Of a stretch of 64,000 nt of DNA, positions 1-8,193 are shown in pieces. The position numbers and the translations under genes were made by a program. The stretch's first letter is position 1; every line of letters starts with the position of its first letter. The stretch comes from CAYNJF01 sp964397555 (GTDB lineage Bacteria > Pseudomonadota > Gammaproteobacteria > Berkiellales > Berkiellaceae): assembly GCA_964397555.1 (NCBI GenBank), contig CAYNJF010000003.1, positions 24,804 to 88,803 on the forward strand. The letters run 5' to 3'. The notes beneath the pieces were generated by a model. It searched no databases. It was not told the DNA's origin and was given only the letters and a program-made list of their open reading frames with translations.

Positions 1-559
1 CTTGCACAAACCAGCGAATCACATGAGGATAGAGCAAATGCTCAATTTCTTGTACGCGCAGCTTAAGGGTTTGAGCGGTATCCTCAGGTCCAACCGCTAT
101 TTTTGCTTGGGCTAAAATGGTGCCTGAATCAAGCTCTTCGGTGACCATGTGAATCGAGACACCATGATGGGTTTCTCTGGCCTCTAAAACACGCTGGTGC
201 GTGTTTAGCCCTTTGTAATCAGGTAAAAGGGAGGGGTGAATGTTGATGATCTGATCGGGAAAAGCGCGGATAAAATCCGCAGACAATACGCGCATAAAAC
301 CGGCCAAGATAATCAACTCAGCCTCACAAGCTAAGATGGCTTGTTTCAGGGCGTTTTCAAAGGCTTCTTTGGTGGCAAAATCTTTGTGAGCCACCGTCAT
401 GGTATCAACACCGAGCGCTTGAGCTTTTTCAAGCCCTTTGGCCCCATGGTTATGAGAGATGACTCTCACGACCTCAATGTCCAACTCTTTTGTTGCCACG
501 CGCTTTAAAATGGCTTGAGCGTTTGATCCTTCTCCTCCGATGAGAATCACAACCTTCAT
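1..559 (-). CDS. purN: Phosphoribosylglycinamide formyltransferase (GAR transformylase), C-terminus cut by the window edge
   Basis: Third step of purine synthesis: transfers a formyl group from 10-formyl-tetrahydrofolate to GAR in the cytoplasm. The reverse strand reads MKVVILIGGEGSNAQAILK at the start. It continues into the family hallmark HPSLLPDYKGLNTHQRVLEA and then HGVSIH and TEELDSG, which carry the catalytic Asn/His/Asp of this fold. About 186 codons are visible; E. coli PurN has 212 residues, so only the last few tens of residues are missing. The ATG at 559 overlaps the purM stop by four bases (ATGA), so translation is probably coupled to purM in the usual purMN operon. The identification is firm; only the 3' end is unseen. 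Confidence 0.96.
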   Translation of the reverse strand, partial: MKVVILIGGEGSNAQAILKRVATKELDIEVVRVISHNHGAKGLEKAQALGVDTMTVAHKDFATKEAFENALKQAILACEAELIILAGFMRVLSADFIRAFPDQIINIHPSLLPDYKGLNTHQRVLEARETHHGVSIHMVTEELDSGTILAQAKIAVGPEDTAQTLKLRVQEIEHLLYPHVIRWFVQ

Positions 560-1590
560 AATCGTCCCTTATATGTCACTGGTTGGTTAGATAGGTGAAT
601 CTTACCCATGACAAACGCGTGCTCATGATGAGCTTCGAGCACTTCCATGGCTCTTTCAAGATTAGATGGTTTTACCACAATGCACATGCCAACCCCGCAA
701 TTAAAGGTCGACAACATCGTCTTTTCACTAAGATTACCGTGCTCTTTTAACCAGCGCATGATGGCAGGCAGCTCAAAGCTATCTAAATCAATTTCAGCGC
801 CCAGCCCTTTGGGCAACATACGTGAAATATTATCCCCAAAGCCGCCGCCTGTGATGTGACTCGCCCCTTCAAAAAGCGACTGGTTGGCGCAGGCGGTTAA
901 GGATTTGACGTAAAGCCTTGTGGGGGTAAGCAAAGCTTGCCCAAGGGTGGAGCGATCAAAAGGCAGCGATAAATCTACTCCGGCCACTTCGATGACTTTG
1001 CGCGCCAGAGAAAACCCATTGGAGTGCAAGCCACTGGAGGCCAGCCCAACTAGAACATCCCCATCGCTGATCGTATGACCATCAATGATGCGGCTTTTCT
1101 CAACCACCCCCACGCAAAAGCCAGCTAAATCATAATCCTCGGATTGATACATGCCCGGCATTTCGGCAGTCTCACCTCCGATAAGACTCATGCCAGATTC
1201 CATACAACCTTCACAAATCCCTCGAACCACTTGCGTGGCCACCTCAACATCAAGCTTACCGGTGGCAAAATAATCTAAAAACCATAAGGGCTTGGCCCCA
1301 GACACCACACAATCGTTCGCGCTCATCGCAACGCAATCAATCCCAATGGTATGATGAATCCCCAACTCGATCGCAAGTTTTAACTTTGTGCCTACGCCAT
1401 CGGTACAGCTGACCATGACCGGTTGCTCGTACTCGTCTTTAGGCAGCTCAAAAAAAGCACCAAAGCCACCAAGCTGACCAAGAACGCCAGGGAGCGTGGT
1501 CTTGTTCACCAAGGGTTTGATGTTTTGCACAAATTGATTCCCTTTCTCAACATCAACACCCGCTTTCTCGTACGTTAGGCTCTCAGTCAT
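556..1590 (-). CDS. purM: Phosphoribosylformylglycinamidine cyclo-ligase (AIR synthetase)
   Basis: Closes the imidazole ring in purine synthesis: FGAM + ATP gives AIR. The 344 residues match the usual length. Family blocks are visible in order: an N-terminal YEKAGVDVEKGN, a glycine-rich segment GQLGGFGAFFELP, SCTDGVGTKLKLA, GIDCVAMSANDC, GGETAEMPGMY, GLASSGLHSNGFSLAR and HITGGGF. These form the ATP-grasp-like PurM fold. It is the first gene of purMN and is transcribed away from the DUF2066 gene, with a 142-base intergenic region (1591-1732) holding both promoters. No PurR-type operator was recognised there. Confidence 0.97.
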   Translation of the reverse strand: MTESLTYEKAGVDVEKGNQFVQNIKPLVNKTTLPGVLGQLGGFGAFFELPKDEYEQPVMVSCTDGVGTKLKLAIELGIHHTIGIDCVAMSANDCVVSGAKPLWFLDYFATGKLDVEVATQVVRGICEGCMESGMSLIGGETAEMPGMYQSEDYDLAGFCVGVVEKSRIIDGHTISDGDVLVGLASSGLHSNGFSLARKVIEVAGVDLSLPFDRSTLGQALLTPTRLYVKSLTACANQSLFEGASHITGGGFGDNISRMLPKGLGAEIDLDSFELPAIMRWLKEHGNLSEKTMLSTFNCGVGMCIVVKPSNLERAMEVLEAHHEHAFVMGKIHLSNQPVTYKGRL

Positions 1591-1732
1591 AACCTGTCCC
1601 TCTGACTAAAAGGGCTATCTTAAACTAAATTCGTCCACGACACCTAACCAAACCAAGGATGCACGTGGCATAGGGTTTCCCCCCATACCACATAGAGGCA
1701 TAATAAGTTCATCACTGAACACGAGGTACCAC

Positions 1733-2770
1733 ATGAAAAAGCGTACAGCGACTGCTTCCTTATTGTTTGCAAGCTTACTTTTTGGGGCCAACGCGAATGC
1801 GTTGGTGGTTGATCGTTTATATGAGTCTGCGATTGTCAATGACAAACGAGTCCAAAACGAGGAGCTATTGCGTCAAGGGTTAGAGCAGGTGTTAACCCGA
1901 GTCAGTGGTAACCCACAAATCATACAAAGTCCCATCGTTCAAGAGGCGTTAAACTCGCCCAATAAATATGTCCAACAGTATGGGATGACTGGCGATAAGC
2001 TCGAGGCGACCTTTTCGCCTGGGTTGGTTCAGTCGTTATTAAAAGAGGCGAAGTTTCCGATATGGGGCAATAATCGACCCGTGGTGGTGGTTTGGCTTGC
2101 GATTGAGGATGGCCAAGGACGACGTCTTGTGGGGACTGACTCCGATCCAAGCGTGGTGTCGTTGGTGGATCAAACCGCTCAAGAGCGAGGCATTCCCTTG
2201 GTCGTGCCTTTACTTGATTTAGAAGACATGAGTCGAGTTACGGTTACCGACATCAGTTCCAGTTTTCCCAGTGCGCTAAAAAAGGCCTCTGAGCGTTACG
2301 ATTACGACGGGGTGTTGGTGGCAAAAATCAGCAAAGCGCAAACGGGTTGGAATGCGACCTGGCGTTTGTTGATTGATGGCAAAGAGCAAAGCTGGTCCCA
2401 CCAACAAGTAGGTATGCATGATTCGATTAAGCAGGGGGTTGAGCAGGCGGTCAATCATTTAGCCGAGTTGTATGCGCTTCAAGTTGAAGATGGCGATGGG
2501 CAGTCTCTTTTGGTCGCGGTTGATGACATCCACTCGGTGGACGATTACGCTAAAGTGAAAAAGTTATTGGAAAGTCTGAGTGTGGTGGAGTCGGTCAGCG
2601 TCGCTAACGTATCGGGCACCAGCACAGTCTTTGAGATTTTGCCTAAAAAAGGCAGCGACTCGAATCATATTGCCAAAGCCATGACCTGGGATGATAACCT
2701 GGTTCAGTTGGCGCAAACCAGTCGCGAATCGGACATTCGTTATCGTTACGTGCCAGTGAGATATCAATAA
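1733..2770 (+). CDS. DUF2066 family exported protein
   Basis: The 345-residue protein starts with a clear signal peptide: KKR followed by a hydrophobic stretch ending GANANA near residue 23. It is therefore probably periplasmic or envelope-attached. The early region LYESAIVNDKRVQNEELLRQGLEQVLTRVSGNP (given here as the pattern L-Y-x-A ... LTRVSG) is typical of DUF2066 proteins, which in gammaproteobacteria sit between purMN and perM-hda exactly as here. No enzymatic motif is visible and the molecular role of the family is unknown to me. The stop codon overlaps the perM start by one base (TAATG), so the two are translationally coupled. A GAGGT ribosome-binding site precedes the ATG. Confidence 0.85.
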   Translation: MKKRTATASLLFASLLFGANANALVVDRLYESAIVNDKRVQNEELLRQGLEQVLTRVSGNPQIIQSPIVQEALNSPNKYVQQYGMTGDKLEATFSPGLVQSLLKEAKFPIWGNNRPVVVVWLAIEDGQGRRLVGTDSDPSVVSLVDQTAQERGIPLVVPLLDLEDMSRVTVTDISSSFPSALKKASERYDYDGVLVAKISKAQTGWNATWRLLIDGKEQSWSHQQVGMHDSIKQGVEQAVNHLAELYALQVEDGDGQSLLVAVDDIHSVDDYAKVKKLLESLSVVESVSVANVSGTSTVFEILPKKGSDSNHIAKAMTWDDNLVQLAQTSRESDIRYRYVPVRYQ

Positions 2771-3825
2771 TGAATGACATTCAAAAAGGGATTTATTTTG
2801 TTTTTGCACTGCTTGGGCTTTATGTTCTGGGTTGGTTGCTTATTGAACTTGCTCCAGTGCTCACGCCCTTTTTGTTGGCAGCAGGGCTGGCGTATTTACT
2901 GAACCCTGTTTTAGAAAAGCTGTGTGCTTTTGAAAAGGTGCCTCGCACCTTGGCAGTGATCCTTGTTTTTGCCTTAGCGGCTTTGGTTTTGGTCGTTTTA
3001 GTGTTGTACTTGGTGCCTAAATTTTACCATCAAGCTCAAGATCTGATGGTTGCGATGCCCGCGATCTTAGATTGGTTGCAACAACAAGCGATCCCAAGAT
3101 TGGAGCAGTTGTTTGGGATCAAGCTTGCCACCGTCGACTTTAGTGAGCTTCAAGAAAAAGTCATGGTCCACTGGGGCAAGGCCACCAACTTTTTTGCCTT
3201 GATGGGGCAATGGCTTTTTAAATCAGGGCTTGCTTTGATCCATTGGGGAATCAACGTTGCTTTGGTGGTTGTGGTCACTTTTTATTTGATGCGAGATTGG
3301 CATAAATTAACATCAGGCGTGTCATTACTTATCCCCAAATCAAAACAAACTCAGCTTATTGGTTACATCCGTAAGTGCGATGAAGTGATGGGGGCGTTTC
3401 TTCGTGGTCAATTGACGGTAATGGCCTGCTTAGGTCTTATTTACGCCACCGGTCTGTCCTTAATTGGGATTAAGTTTTCCTTACTTTTGGGTCTGAGCGC
3501 CGGGCTTTTGAGCATTGTTCCCTACTTGGGAACCATCTGTGGCTTTGTGGCCACAATGGTGGTCGCGTTAAGCCAAGGTGGAGATCCCATGCTCTACTTT
3601 TGGGTGGTCGTTGTTTTTGGAGTTGGTCAGCTTATTGAGGGAATGGTTTTAACCCCCACCTTGATGGGCGATAAACTTGGCCTCCACCCCGTGGCGGTTA
3701 TTTTTGCCATTTTAGCCGGTGGGCAGTTGTTTGGTTTGGTGGGTGTGTTATTGTCTATCCCGGTTGCGGCCATGCTGTATGTGTTGTTCAAAGAGCCAAT
3801 ATTGAATTTGGCGCGAAGTAGTTAA
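2770..3825 (+). CDS. perM: AI-2E family transporter / PerM-like permease
   Basis: The 351-residue integral inner-membrane protein belongs to the AI-2E transporter (PerM/YdiK/TqsA) superfamily. It shows two N-terminal membrane segments (about residues 8-40 and 60-85), a soluble amphipathic middle (about 90-150) and five or so further membrane helices. The conserved C-terminal part includes FLRGQLTVMACLGLIY, SIVPYLGT and EGMVLTPTLMGDKLGLHPV, which are family hallmarks. The substrate is not known with certainty for PerM. It is coupled to DUF2066 upstream and lies ten bases before hda, a conserved gammaproteobacterial arrangement. Confidence 0.88.
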   Translation: MNDIQKGIYFVFALLGLYVLGWLLIELAPVLTPFLLAAGLAYLLNPVLEKLCAFEKVPRTLAVILVFALAALVLVVLVLYLVPKFYHQAQDLMVAMPAILDWLQQQAIPRLEQLFGIKLATVDFSELQEKVMVHWGKATNFFALMGQWLFKSGLALIHWGINVALVVVVTFYLMRDWHKLTSGVSLLIPKSKQTQLIGYIRKCDEVMGAFLRGQLTVMACLGLIYATGLSLIGIKFSLLLGLSAGLLSIVPYLGTICGFVATMVVALSQGGDPMLYFWVVVVFGVGQLIEGMVLTPTLMGDKLGLHPVAVIFAILAGGQLFGLVGVLLSIPVAAMLYVLFKEPILNLARSS

Positions 3826-3834
3826 GAGTTATTC

Positions 3835-4542
3835 ATGAGTAGTGCGATGGGTGAACAGGGTCAAATGGCCTTGAGTTTAACTTTGCCAGACATGGCTGAG
3901 TTGGATAACTATGTACCTGGTGATAACCACGTTGCCTACCAGCAGGTCAGGCACATCGCGCAAGGACTTGGTGAATTTTGCGTCTATCTTTGGGGCGGCG
4001 ATACGGTCGGGAAAAGCCATCTGTTGCAAGGTGCCTGTCAGATGGCCACCTTCAATCGCATGCGTGCTATCTATTTACCGCTAAAAGAACATGAGCACTA
4101 CTCGGTTACCGACTTAGAGGGGCTAGAGCGACTTGATCTCGTGTGCCTCGATGATGTGGATAAAGTGGCGGGTACGGAATGGGAAGAGGCGATTTTTCAT
4201 CTTTACAACCGTCTTCGAGCCAAAGATAAACACATTCTGATCAGCGGTGATAAGCCCCCAGGTACTATTGATATTCAACTCCCTGATTTGCGCACTCGTC
4301 TAGGGTGGGGCACCGTGTACCATCTTGTGTCATTGACCGATGAAGATAAACGCCTGGCGTTGATTAACAAAGCCCGACTCAAAGGCTTAGATTTGCCCGA
4401 AGACGTGGCCCGTTTTATTCTTCTTCGTGCCCCTCGCTCCATGGGCGAGCTCTTTAAAGCTTTGGATACTCTGGACAAAGCCTCTCTTACCTATCAAAGA
4501 AAATTAACCATTCCCTTCGTGAAACAAGTGCTTCATTACTAA
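3835..4542 (+). CDS. hda: DnaA-homologue regulator Hda (regulatory inactivation of DnaA)
   Basis: An AAA+ protein of 235 residues that, with the DNA-loaded sliding clamp, promotes hydrolysis of DnaA-bound ATP and limits re-initiation of replication. The sequence shows a clamp-binding peptide near the N-terminus (QMALSL, residues 10-15), a Walker A motif GGDTVGKS at residues 54-61, a Walker B block LVCLDDVD and a sensor/Arg-rich segment LPDLRTRLGWG. The closing helical domain has APRSMGEL, typical of the DnaA/Hda family. It lacks a DnaA-type DNA-binding domain, which separates it from DnaA itself. It is the last gene of the DUF2066-perM-hda run. The 233 bases after it hold a promoter but no gene. 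Confidence 0.95.
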   Translation: MSSAMGEQGQMALSLTLPDMAELDNYVPGDNHVAYQQVRHIAQGLGEFCVYLWGGDTVGKSHLLQGACQMATFNRMRAIYLPLKEHEHYSVTDLEGLERLDLVCLDDVDKVAGTEWEEAIFHLYNRLRAKDKHILISGDKPPGTIDIQLPDLRTRLGWGTVYHLVSLTDEDKRLALINKARLKGLDLPEDVARFILLRAPRSMGELFKALDTLDKASLTYQRKLTIPFVKQVLHY

Positions 4543-4709
4543 TAAGTCACTCACATTTTGGTCTACCAACTGACAAAAAATAACTTGGTTAACTAATAAA
4601 AAATAACGGTTATCGTCGCGTTTTTCGAACAAAATGGGACAAATCTTGGAATTCGCGTTGGGTTTTTGGTCTTTTTTAATAATAAATGAATTCACTTCAC
4701 AAAAAACCG

Positions 4710-4737
4710 TTGCATCAGGCATGTGAGTCTTTATACT
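4710..4737 (+). promoter_or_regulatory. Candidate sigma-70 promoter
   Basis: TTGCAT (4710-4715) and TATACT (4732-4737) are separated by 16 bases and lie 38 bases before the ATG of the following 142-residue gene. The match is good in both hexamers; the spacer is one base short of ideal. Confidence 0.55.
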
Positions 4738-4775
4738 AACTATTCAAATTTTGTTGGTTTACTCAAGAGGTTTAC

Positions 4776-5204
4776 ATGAAATACTTAAACACTGCTTTAG
4801 AAAGCGCTCAAAGCTCACTTGCTTATTTAAAAGATGCCGTCGTTGAGCGTCCTTACGCCACAGCCTTGACGTTTTCTTTCGCGGCTGGTGGTTTGTATGC
4901 AAGCGCGGGTGTCGCTTTGACAGTGGCTCGTTTCTTTGTTGGCGCTTTAGGGTCAAGTGTGTTTGCCACAGCTGCTGCCGCTTCATTGAAGTACTCAAGC
5001 GATCATAACTTTGTTGAGCGTGCCGGAGTTGCTTTAGGCCTTACCGATGCTAAAGAGTCTCGCATGACTTCACGTATACAGTCAGATCTTAAAGAATCAA
5101 AAGAGAGTGACAAGTTAACTCAAGAGGCTGTCGAGCTAGGCTTAACGACAGCTGCTAGTCGAACTCGTGGTGCTCGTGCTCGTGCTCGCGCCGCCGCTAA
5201 ATAA
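4776..5204 (+). CDS. Unknown 142-residue membrane-associated protein with basic tail, first of a paralogue pair
   Basis: I do not recognise a named family. Residues about 25-75 are rich in Ala, Gly, Phe and Val and could form two membrane-embedded hairpin helices. The C-terminus is highly basic (TRGARARARAAAK), resembling tails that bind nucleic acid or acidic lipids. The next gene is a paralogue: both share AYLK.A at the start, P.A.A.T before the hydrophobic part, then GS..F...AA.SL.Y...H....RA. The gene has its own promoter and ends at a strong terminator, so it is a single-gene unit. The ATG follows CAAGAGGTTTAC, which supplies an AGAGG ribosome-binding site. Confidence 0.7.
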   Translation: MKYLNTALESAQSSLAYLKDAVVERPYATALTFSFAAGGLYASAGVALTVARFFVGALGSSVFATAAAASLKYSSDHNFVERAGVALGLTDAKESRMTSRIQSDLKESKESDKLTQEAVELGLTTAASRTRGARARARAAAK

Positions 5205-5223
5205 CATCCTTTAGGATTTAAAA

Positions 5224-5249
5224 GCCGAGATTTTCTCTCGGCTTTTTTT
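5224..5249 (+). terminator. Rho-independent terminator
   Basis: GCCGAGA (5224-5230) pairs with TCTCGGC (5236-5242) around a TTTTC loop, followed by seven T residues. It ends the 142-residue gene and separates it from its paralogue. Confidence 0.9.
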
Positions 5250-5270
5250 GTCCTAGGGTTTGGAGGAGTT

Positions 5271-5696
5271 ATGACTGAACCACACCTTCTTTTTAACTAC
5301 CGCAAAGCATGTGCTTATCTCAAAAGTGCAGCCCATACGCACCCAGCCACTGCTGCAGCCACAATGGCAACGATGACTGGTGTTGGCTTGTTTTTTTCTG
5401 GGGCGACTTTATGGACTCATTCACGTTTGTTATTCGTACTAGCCGGCTCAGTGACATTTTCATCTCTTGCGGCTTGCTCGTTAACGTATGCTTACAAGCA
5501 TGACTACTATCAGCGTGCTTTGCGTTTGATTGATTCACTTTGCCCGCTAAAAGACACTAGGGATACGCCAAAGTCTGGTTCTGATACTAAGAAAAGACAG
5601 AGAACGCATCGAAGCTCTTATGCAAAATACACCGATCGCATGCGGTTTAGAGCCATATTGCGAGGCAAGCCCAGTCGATACTATTTATTCCCTTAA
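5271..5696 (+). CDS. Unknown 141-residue protein, second of the paralogue pair
   Basis: It is preceded by a near-perfect ribosome-binding site GGAGGAG (5262-5268), which supports the ATG at 5271. The layout copies the gene before it: a short N-terminal helix (KACAYLKSAA), an Ala/Gly/Phe-rich hydrophobic centre (residues about 25-75) and a basic tail (KKRQRTHRSS and onward). The similarity spans the whole hydrophobic part, so the two probably arose by tandem duplication and diverged. It lies downstream of a terminator, so it needs read-through or a promoter inside the roughly 20 bases after the hairpin. Function unknown. Confidence 0.65.
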   Translation: MTEPHLLFNYRKACAYLKSAAHTHPATAAATMATMTGVGLFFSGATLWTHSRLLFVLAGSVTFSSLAACSLTYAYKHDYYQRALRLIDSLCPLKDTRDTPKSGSDTKKRQRTHRSSYAKYTDRMRFRAILRGKPSRYYLFP

Positions 5697-5730
5697 TCAA
5701 AACTAAAAAAGGCTTGAATAAGGAAGAGGT

Positions 5731-6645
5731 TTAGCAGACAAGCTCTTTTTGACAAGCTTGTTTGGGTTTTGTTTGAAAATGATCGGTCAGTAAGTCTTTT
5801 ATCCTATTGACAAGCTCTAGGTTGGCGTAGGTTTTTCGATAACAAAGGCCGATGGTTCTTGTCGGAGCTGGAGGCTTGAATGGAATCGTTTTGATTTGGG
5901 TGTGACCCGCCAGGCTTATCGTTGGAAACAAAGTGACGGCCGTGCCAGCTTTGACCATTTGCCTTAAGGTTTCCAGGCTAGTGGCTTGAAACCCTTTGTT
6001 GTATTGGGTCCCAAGCCTGTGACACACTTCCATGGCTTGATCTCGTAGACAATGCCCATCCTCCAACAGCAAGATTTCATGGGCCCTTAGATGCTCTATA
6101 TCCAATTCATTCCGTTCCGCTAATGGGTGATCATCGGGTACGCCAATCACAAACGGATCATCAAATAAGCTTATAAATTCAAGCTTGTCAGACTCAACCG
6201 GTTTGGCAAGCAAGGCTAAATCAATCTGACCTTGTTCAAATCGCTCGATGAGCACCTGTGTTTTTTCTTCTACGAAGAACCATTCGATGTTGGGTAGTTG
6301 CGTCTTTAATGCGCCTAAAATGCGAGGGAATACATAAGGGGCCAAGGTGGGGAAGGCCCCGATGTGACACGGACCACTGAGCGGATCTTGCTGGAGCTTT
6401 GCAAGTTGCTCCATTCGCTCCACTTGTTCTAGCACCGCTTGGGCACATTCTATAATGGCATGACCCACACTCGTTACCATCACGCTCTTATTGGAGCGTT
6501 CAAATATTTGGGCCCCAAGCCGTTGTTCAATTTTTTTAACCTGACTCGACAAGGTCGGCTGGCTCACATGGCAAGCATTGGCAGCCTTGGAGAAACTTTT
6601 ATGGTGCGCAACCGCAACCAGATAGTCCATATCTCTTAAGTTCAT
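5731..6645 (-). CDS. oxyR: Hydrogen-peroxide-sensing LysR-type regulator OxyR
   Basis: The 304-residue regulator starts at MNLRDMDYLVAVAHHKSFSK, the conserved OxyR N-terminus, with ATG at 6645. The open frame extends 134 codons further upstream, but that extension overlaps ahpC and is not expected. The winged-helix domain occupies residues 1-60 (SKAANACHVSQPTLSSQVK) and the LysR substrate-binding fold follows. The redox pair lies in GHCLRDQAMEVC: the two cysteines are residues 199 and 208, the same numbers as in E. coli OxyR, so the peroxide switch is intact. It is divergent from ahpC-ahpD, its expected target. Confidence 0.97.
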   Translation of the reverse strand: MNLRDMDYLVAVAHHKSFSKAANACHVSQPTLSSQVKKIEQRLGAQIFERSNKSVMVTSVGHAIIECAQAVLEQVERMEQLAKLQQDPLSGPCHIGAFPTLAPYVFPRILGALKTQLPNIEWFFVEEKTQVLIERFEQGQIDLALLAKPVESDKLEFISLFDDPFVIGVPDDHPLAERNELDIEHLRAHEILLLEDGHCLRDQAMEVCHRLGTQYNKGFQATSLETLRQMVKAGTAVTLFPTISLAGHTQIKTIPFKPPAPTRTIGLCYRKTYANLELVNRIKDLLTDHFQTKPKQACQKELVC

Positions 6646-6654
6646 GGTTTTTCC

Positions 6655-6691
6655 ATTGATGATATCTATCGATAGTATAGCAACAATCAAT
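6655..6691. promoter_or_regulatory. Candidate OxyR operator between oxyR and ahpC
   Basis: The centre is the palindrome CTATCGATAG (6666-6675), flanked by further ATAG/GATA-type quarter sites and by ATTGAT (6655-6660) and ATCAAT (6686-6691). OxyR sites are built from ATAG/CTAT quarters spaced about one helical turn apart. It lies immediately upstream of the ahpC -35 element, as for an activator, and 10-46 bases from the oxyR start, consistent with autorepression. Confidence 0.6.
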
Positions 6692-6720
6692 TTTACATAT
6701 AAACCCCTCAACTCTAAGAT
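6692..6720 (+). promoter_or_regulatory. Candidate ahpCD promoter
   Basis: TTTACA (6692-6697) and TAAGAT (6715-6720) with a 17-base spacer, 42 bases upstream of the ahpC start and abutting the OxyR-like operator. Confidence 0.6.
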
Positions 6721-6762
6721 TGAAGTGTGAGGCAAACACACCAACGACAACGGAGACAACCT

Positions 6763-7335
6763 ATGAAAAGAGTGGGTGACATTTTTCCAGATTTTGAGCT
6801 TAAGGCCGTCCAAGGACTTCCTTTTGAGGACATGACCATTGATAACGTGTTCACTGACATCAGCTTGCGCGAGCATCAAGGCAAATGGATGACCATGTTC
6901 TTTTACCCCAAAGACTTTACCTTTGTCTGCCCAACAGAAATCGCCGCTTTTGATGAGCTGCATGAAGAGTTTCAAGATCGCGAAAGCAGTTTGCTGGCGG
7001 TCAGTTGCGACAGTGAATTCACTCACTGGGCATGGAGAAAGCACCAAGAAGAACTTCGTGATTTGACGATCCCCCTGGTCTCCGACGTTAAGCGTGAACT
7101 CTCAGAGGCGTTGGGGATATTGGACTCGCAAGAGGGGGTATCACAACGTGCTGTCTTTATTGTTGATCCCGATCACATCATTCGGTTTAGCATGGTGACA
7201 GATTTAAGCGTTGGGCGTAATCCAAAAGAAGTCCTTCGTATTTTGGATGCACTTCAGACCGATGAGCTATGCCCTTGCAATTGGAACAAAGGGGATACCA
7301 CCATAGATTTGAAAAAAGCCACGAAAGCGGCTTAG
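6763..7335 (+). CDS. ahpC: Alkyl hydroperoxide reductase AhpC, AhpD-dependent type
   Basis: A 190-residue peroxiredoxin that reduces hydrogen peroxide and organic peroxides. The peroxidatic cysteine is C56 in FTFVCPTE. The C-terminal resolving region is LCPCNW, with two cysteines one residue apart. This CxC arrangement is known from mycobacterial AhpC (LCACNW), which is recycled by AhpD rather than AhpF, and ahpD follows directly here. The start at 6763 (MKRVGDIFPDF) is chosen because GGAGA lies at 6752-6756; an in-frame GTG 12 codons upstream is less likely. It is transcribed from a promoter next to an OxyR-like operator. Confidence 0.95.
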   Translation: MKRVGDIFPDFELKAVQGLPFEDMTIDNVFTDISLREHQGKWMTMFFYPKDFTFVCPTEIAAFDELHEEFQDRESSLLAVSCDSEFTHWAWRKHQEELRDLTIPLVSDVKRELSEALGILDSQEGVSQRAVFIVDPDHIIRFSMVTDLSVGRNPKEVLRILDALQTDELCPCNWNKGDTTIDLKKATKAA

Positions 7336-7343
7336 GAGGGATT

Positions 7344-7871
7344 ATGTTAAAAGCACTCAAAACCTCTATTCCAGAGTTTGCGAAAGACATCAAAATTAAC
7401 TTAGGAAAAGTCCTTGAGTCTGAGGAGGCCAAGGACATGAATCAAGCTCAAACATGGATGGTGGCGCTTTCGTGCGCCTATGCCACCCAGCATGAGCCGC
7501 TGATTGAGCAACTAGAGGCTCTGGCGAAAACGCACTTGCAAGAGAATATGCTCCAAGCAGCTAAAGCGTGTGCTTCAATCATGAGCATGAATAATGTGTA
7601 CTATCGATTTGTCCATCTAAGCGAGGATAACGCGTACGCTCAATTGCCTGCTAATTTACGCATGCAAGTGATTGGGAGCCCTGGGGTCGAGAAAACCGAT
7701 TTCGAACTCATGAGTCTAGCCGTGTCCGCAATCAACGGGTGCGGTATGTGCATTAAAGCGCATGTGGCGACACTCGAAAAAGAAAACGTAGCCCCTCAAA
7801 CCATCCAACATGCAGTAAGAGTTGCGGCGGTGATTCAAGCATGCGCTCAGAGCATGACGATTCAAGCTTAA
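7344..7871 (+). CDS. ahpD: Alkylhydroperoxidase AhpD, reductant of AhpC
   Basis: A 175-residue all-helical AhpD-family protein that passes electrons, in mycobacteria from lipoamide, to AhpC. The active-site CxxC is C133-G-M-C136, followed by H140 in the typical C-G-x-C-x-x-x-H pattern. An excellent ribosome-binding site AGGAGGG lies at 7334-7340, seven bases after the ahpC stop begins, so the ATG at 7344 is the start; the open frame reaches back into ahpC but without a better site. The two genes form one operon divergent from oxyR. A hairpin follows the stop. Confidence 0.95.
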   Translation: MLKALKTSIPEFAKDIKINLGKVLESEEAKDMNQAQTWMVALSCAYATQHEPLIEQLEALAKTHLQENMLQAAKACASIMSMNNVYYRFVHLSEDNAYAQLPANLRMQVIGSPGVEKTDFELMSLAVSAINGCGMCIKAHVATLEKENVAPQTIQHAVRVAAVIQACAQSMTIQA

Positions 7872-7894
7872 CCATTGAAAAACAAAACCAAGTC

Positions 7895-7920
7895 GGGATA
7901 GGGCTCCTCCTATCCCTTTC
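7895..7920 (+). terminator. Probable terminator of ahpCD
   Basis: GGGATAGG (7895-7902) pairs with CCTATCCC (7909-7916) around a six-base loop, followed by TTTC-ATT. The T run is short, so termination may be partial. Confidence 0.6.
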
Positions 7921-8130
7921 ATTAAACTTATGAACTAAGCGCATCTTGCAATCAGGCTTTAAAAGTAAACATACCCATGCTTAATTCGTGATAAGCTAAA
8001 AAATAAGTAAAATGTGTTATAAATACTTGTTTTTTTGCCCAAATCCTTGATGATCAGTTAAAAGAAATGCCTTGTTTAAGAGTGGGCTGATAAGTGGGTA
8101 CAAACCTCAGATGGGTGCGGATCTTACCCC

Positions 8131-8159
8131 TTCGAATTAAGTTGGTTAACTTGTATAAT
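8131..8159 (+). promoter_or_regulatory. Candidate promoter with an embedded inverted repeat
   Basis: The 322-base region 7872-8193 has no gene. Near its end TATAAT (8154-8159) is a perfect -10; TTCGAA (8131-8136), 17 bases upstream, is a weak -35. Between them lies ATTAAGTTGGTTAACTT (8136-8152), an inverted repeat that nearly duplicates a palindrome at 30844-30863. A regulator bound there would block or remodel the promoter of the phosphatase gene. Confidence 0.5.
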
Positions 8160-8193
8160 TGGGGTAAGCAAAAAGTTTACGGAGCGCTAGCCC

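Noticed and set aside
6646..7047. N-terminal 134-codon extension of oxyR
   Set aside because: It runs over the intergenic operator and antisense to ahpC. The conserved OxyR start is at 6645.
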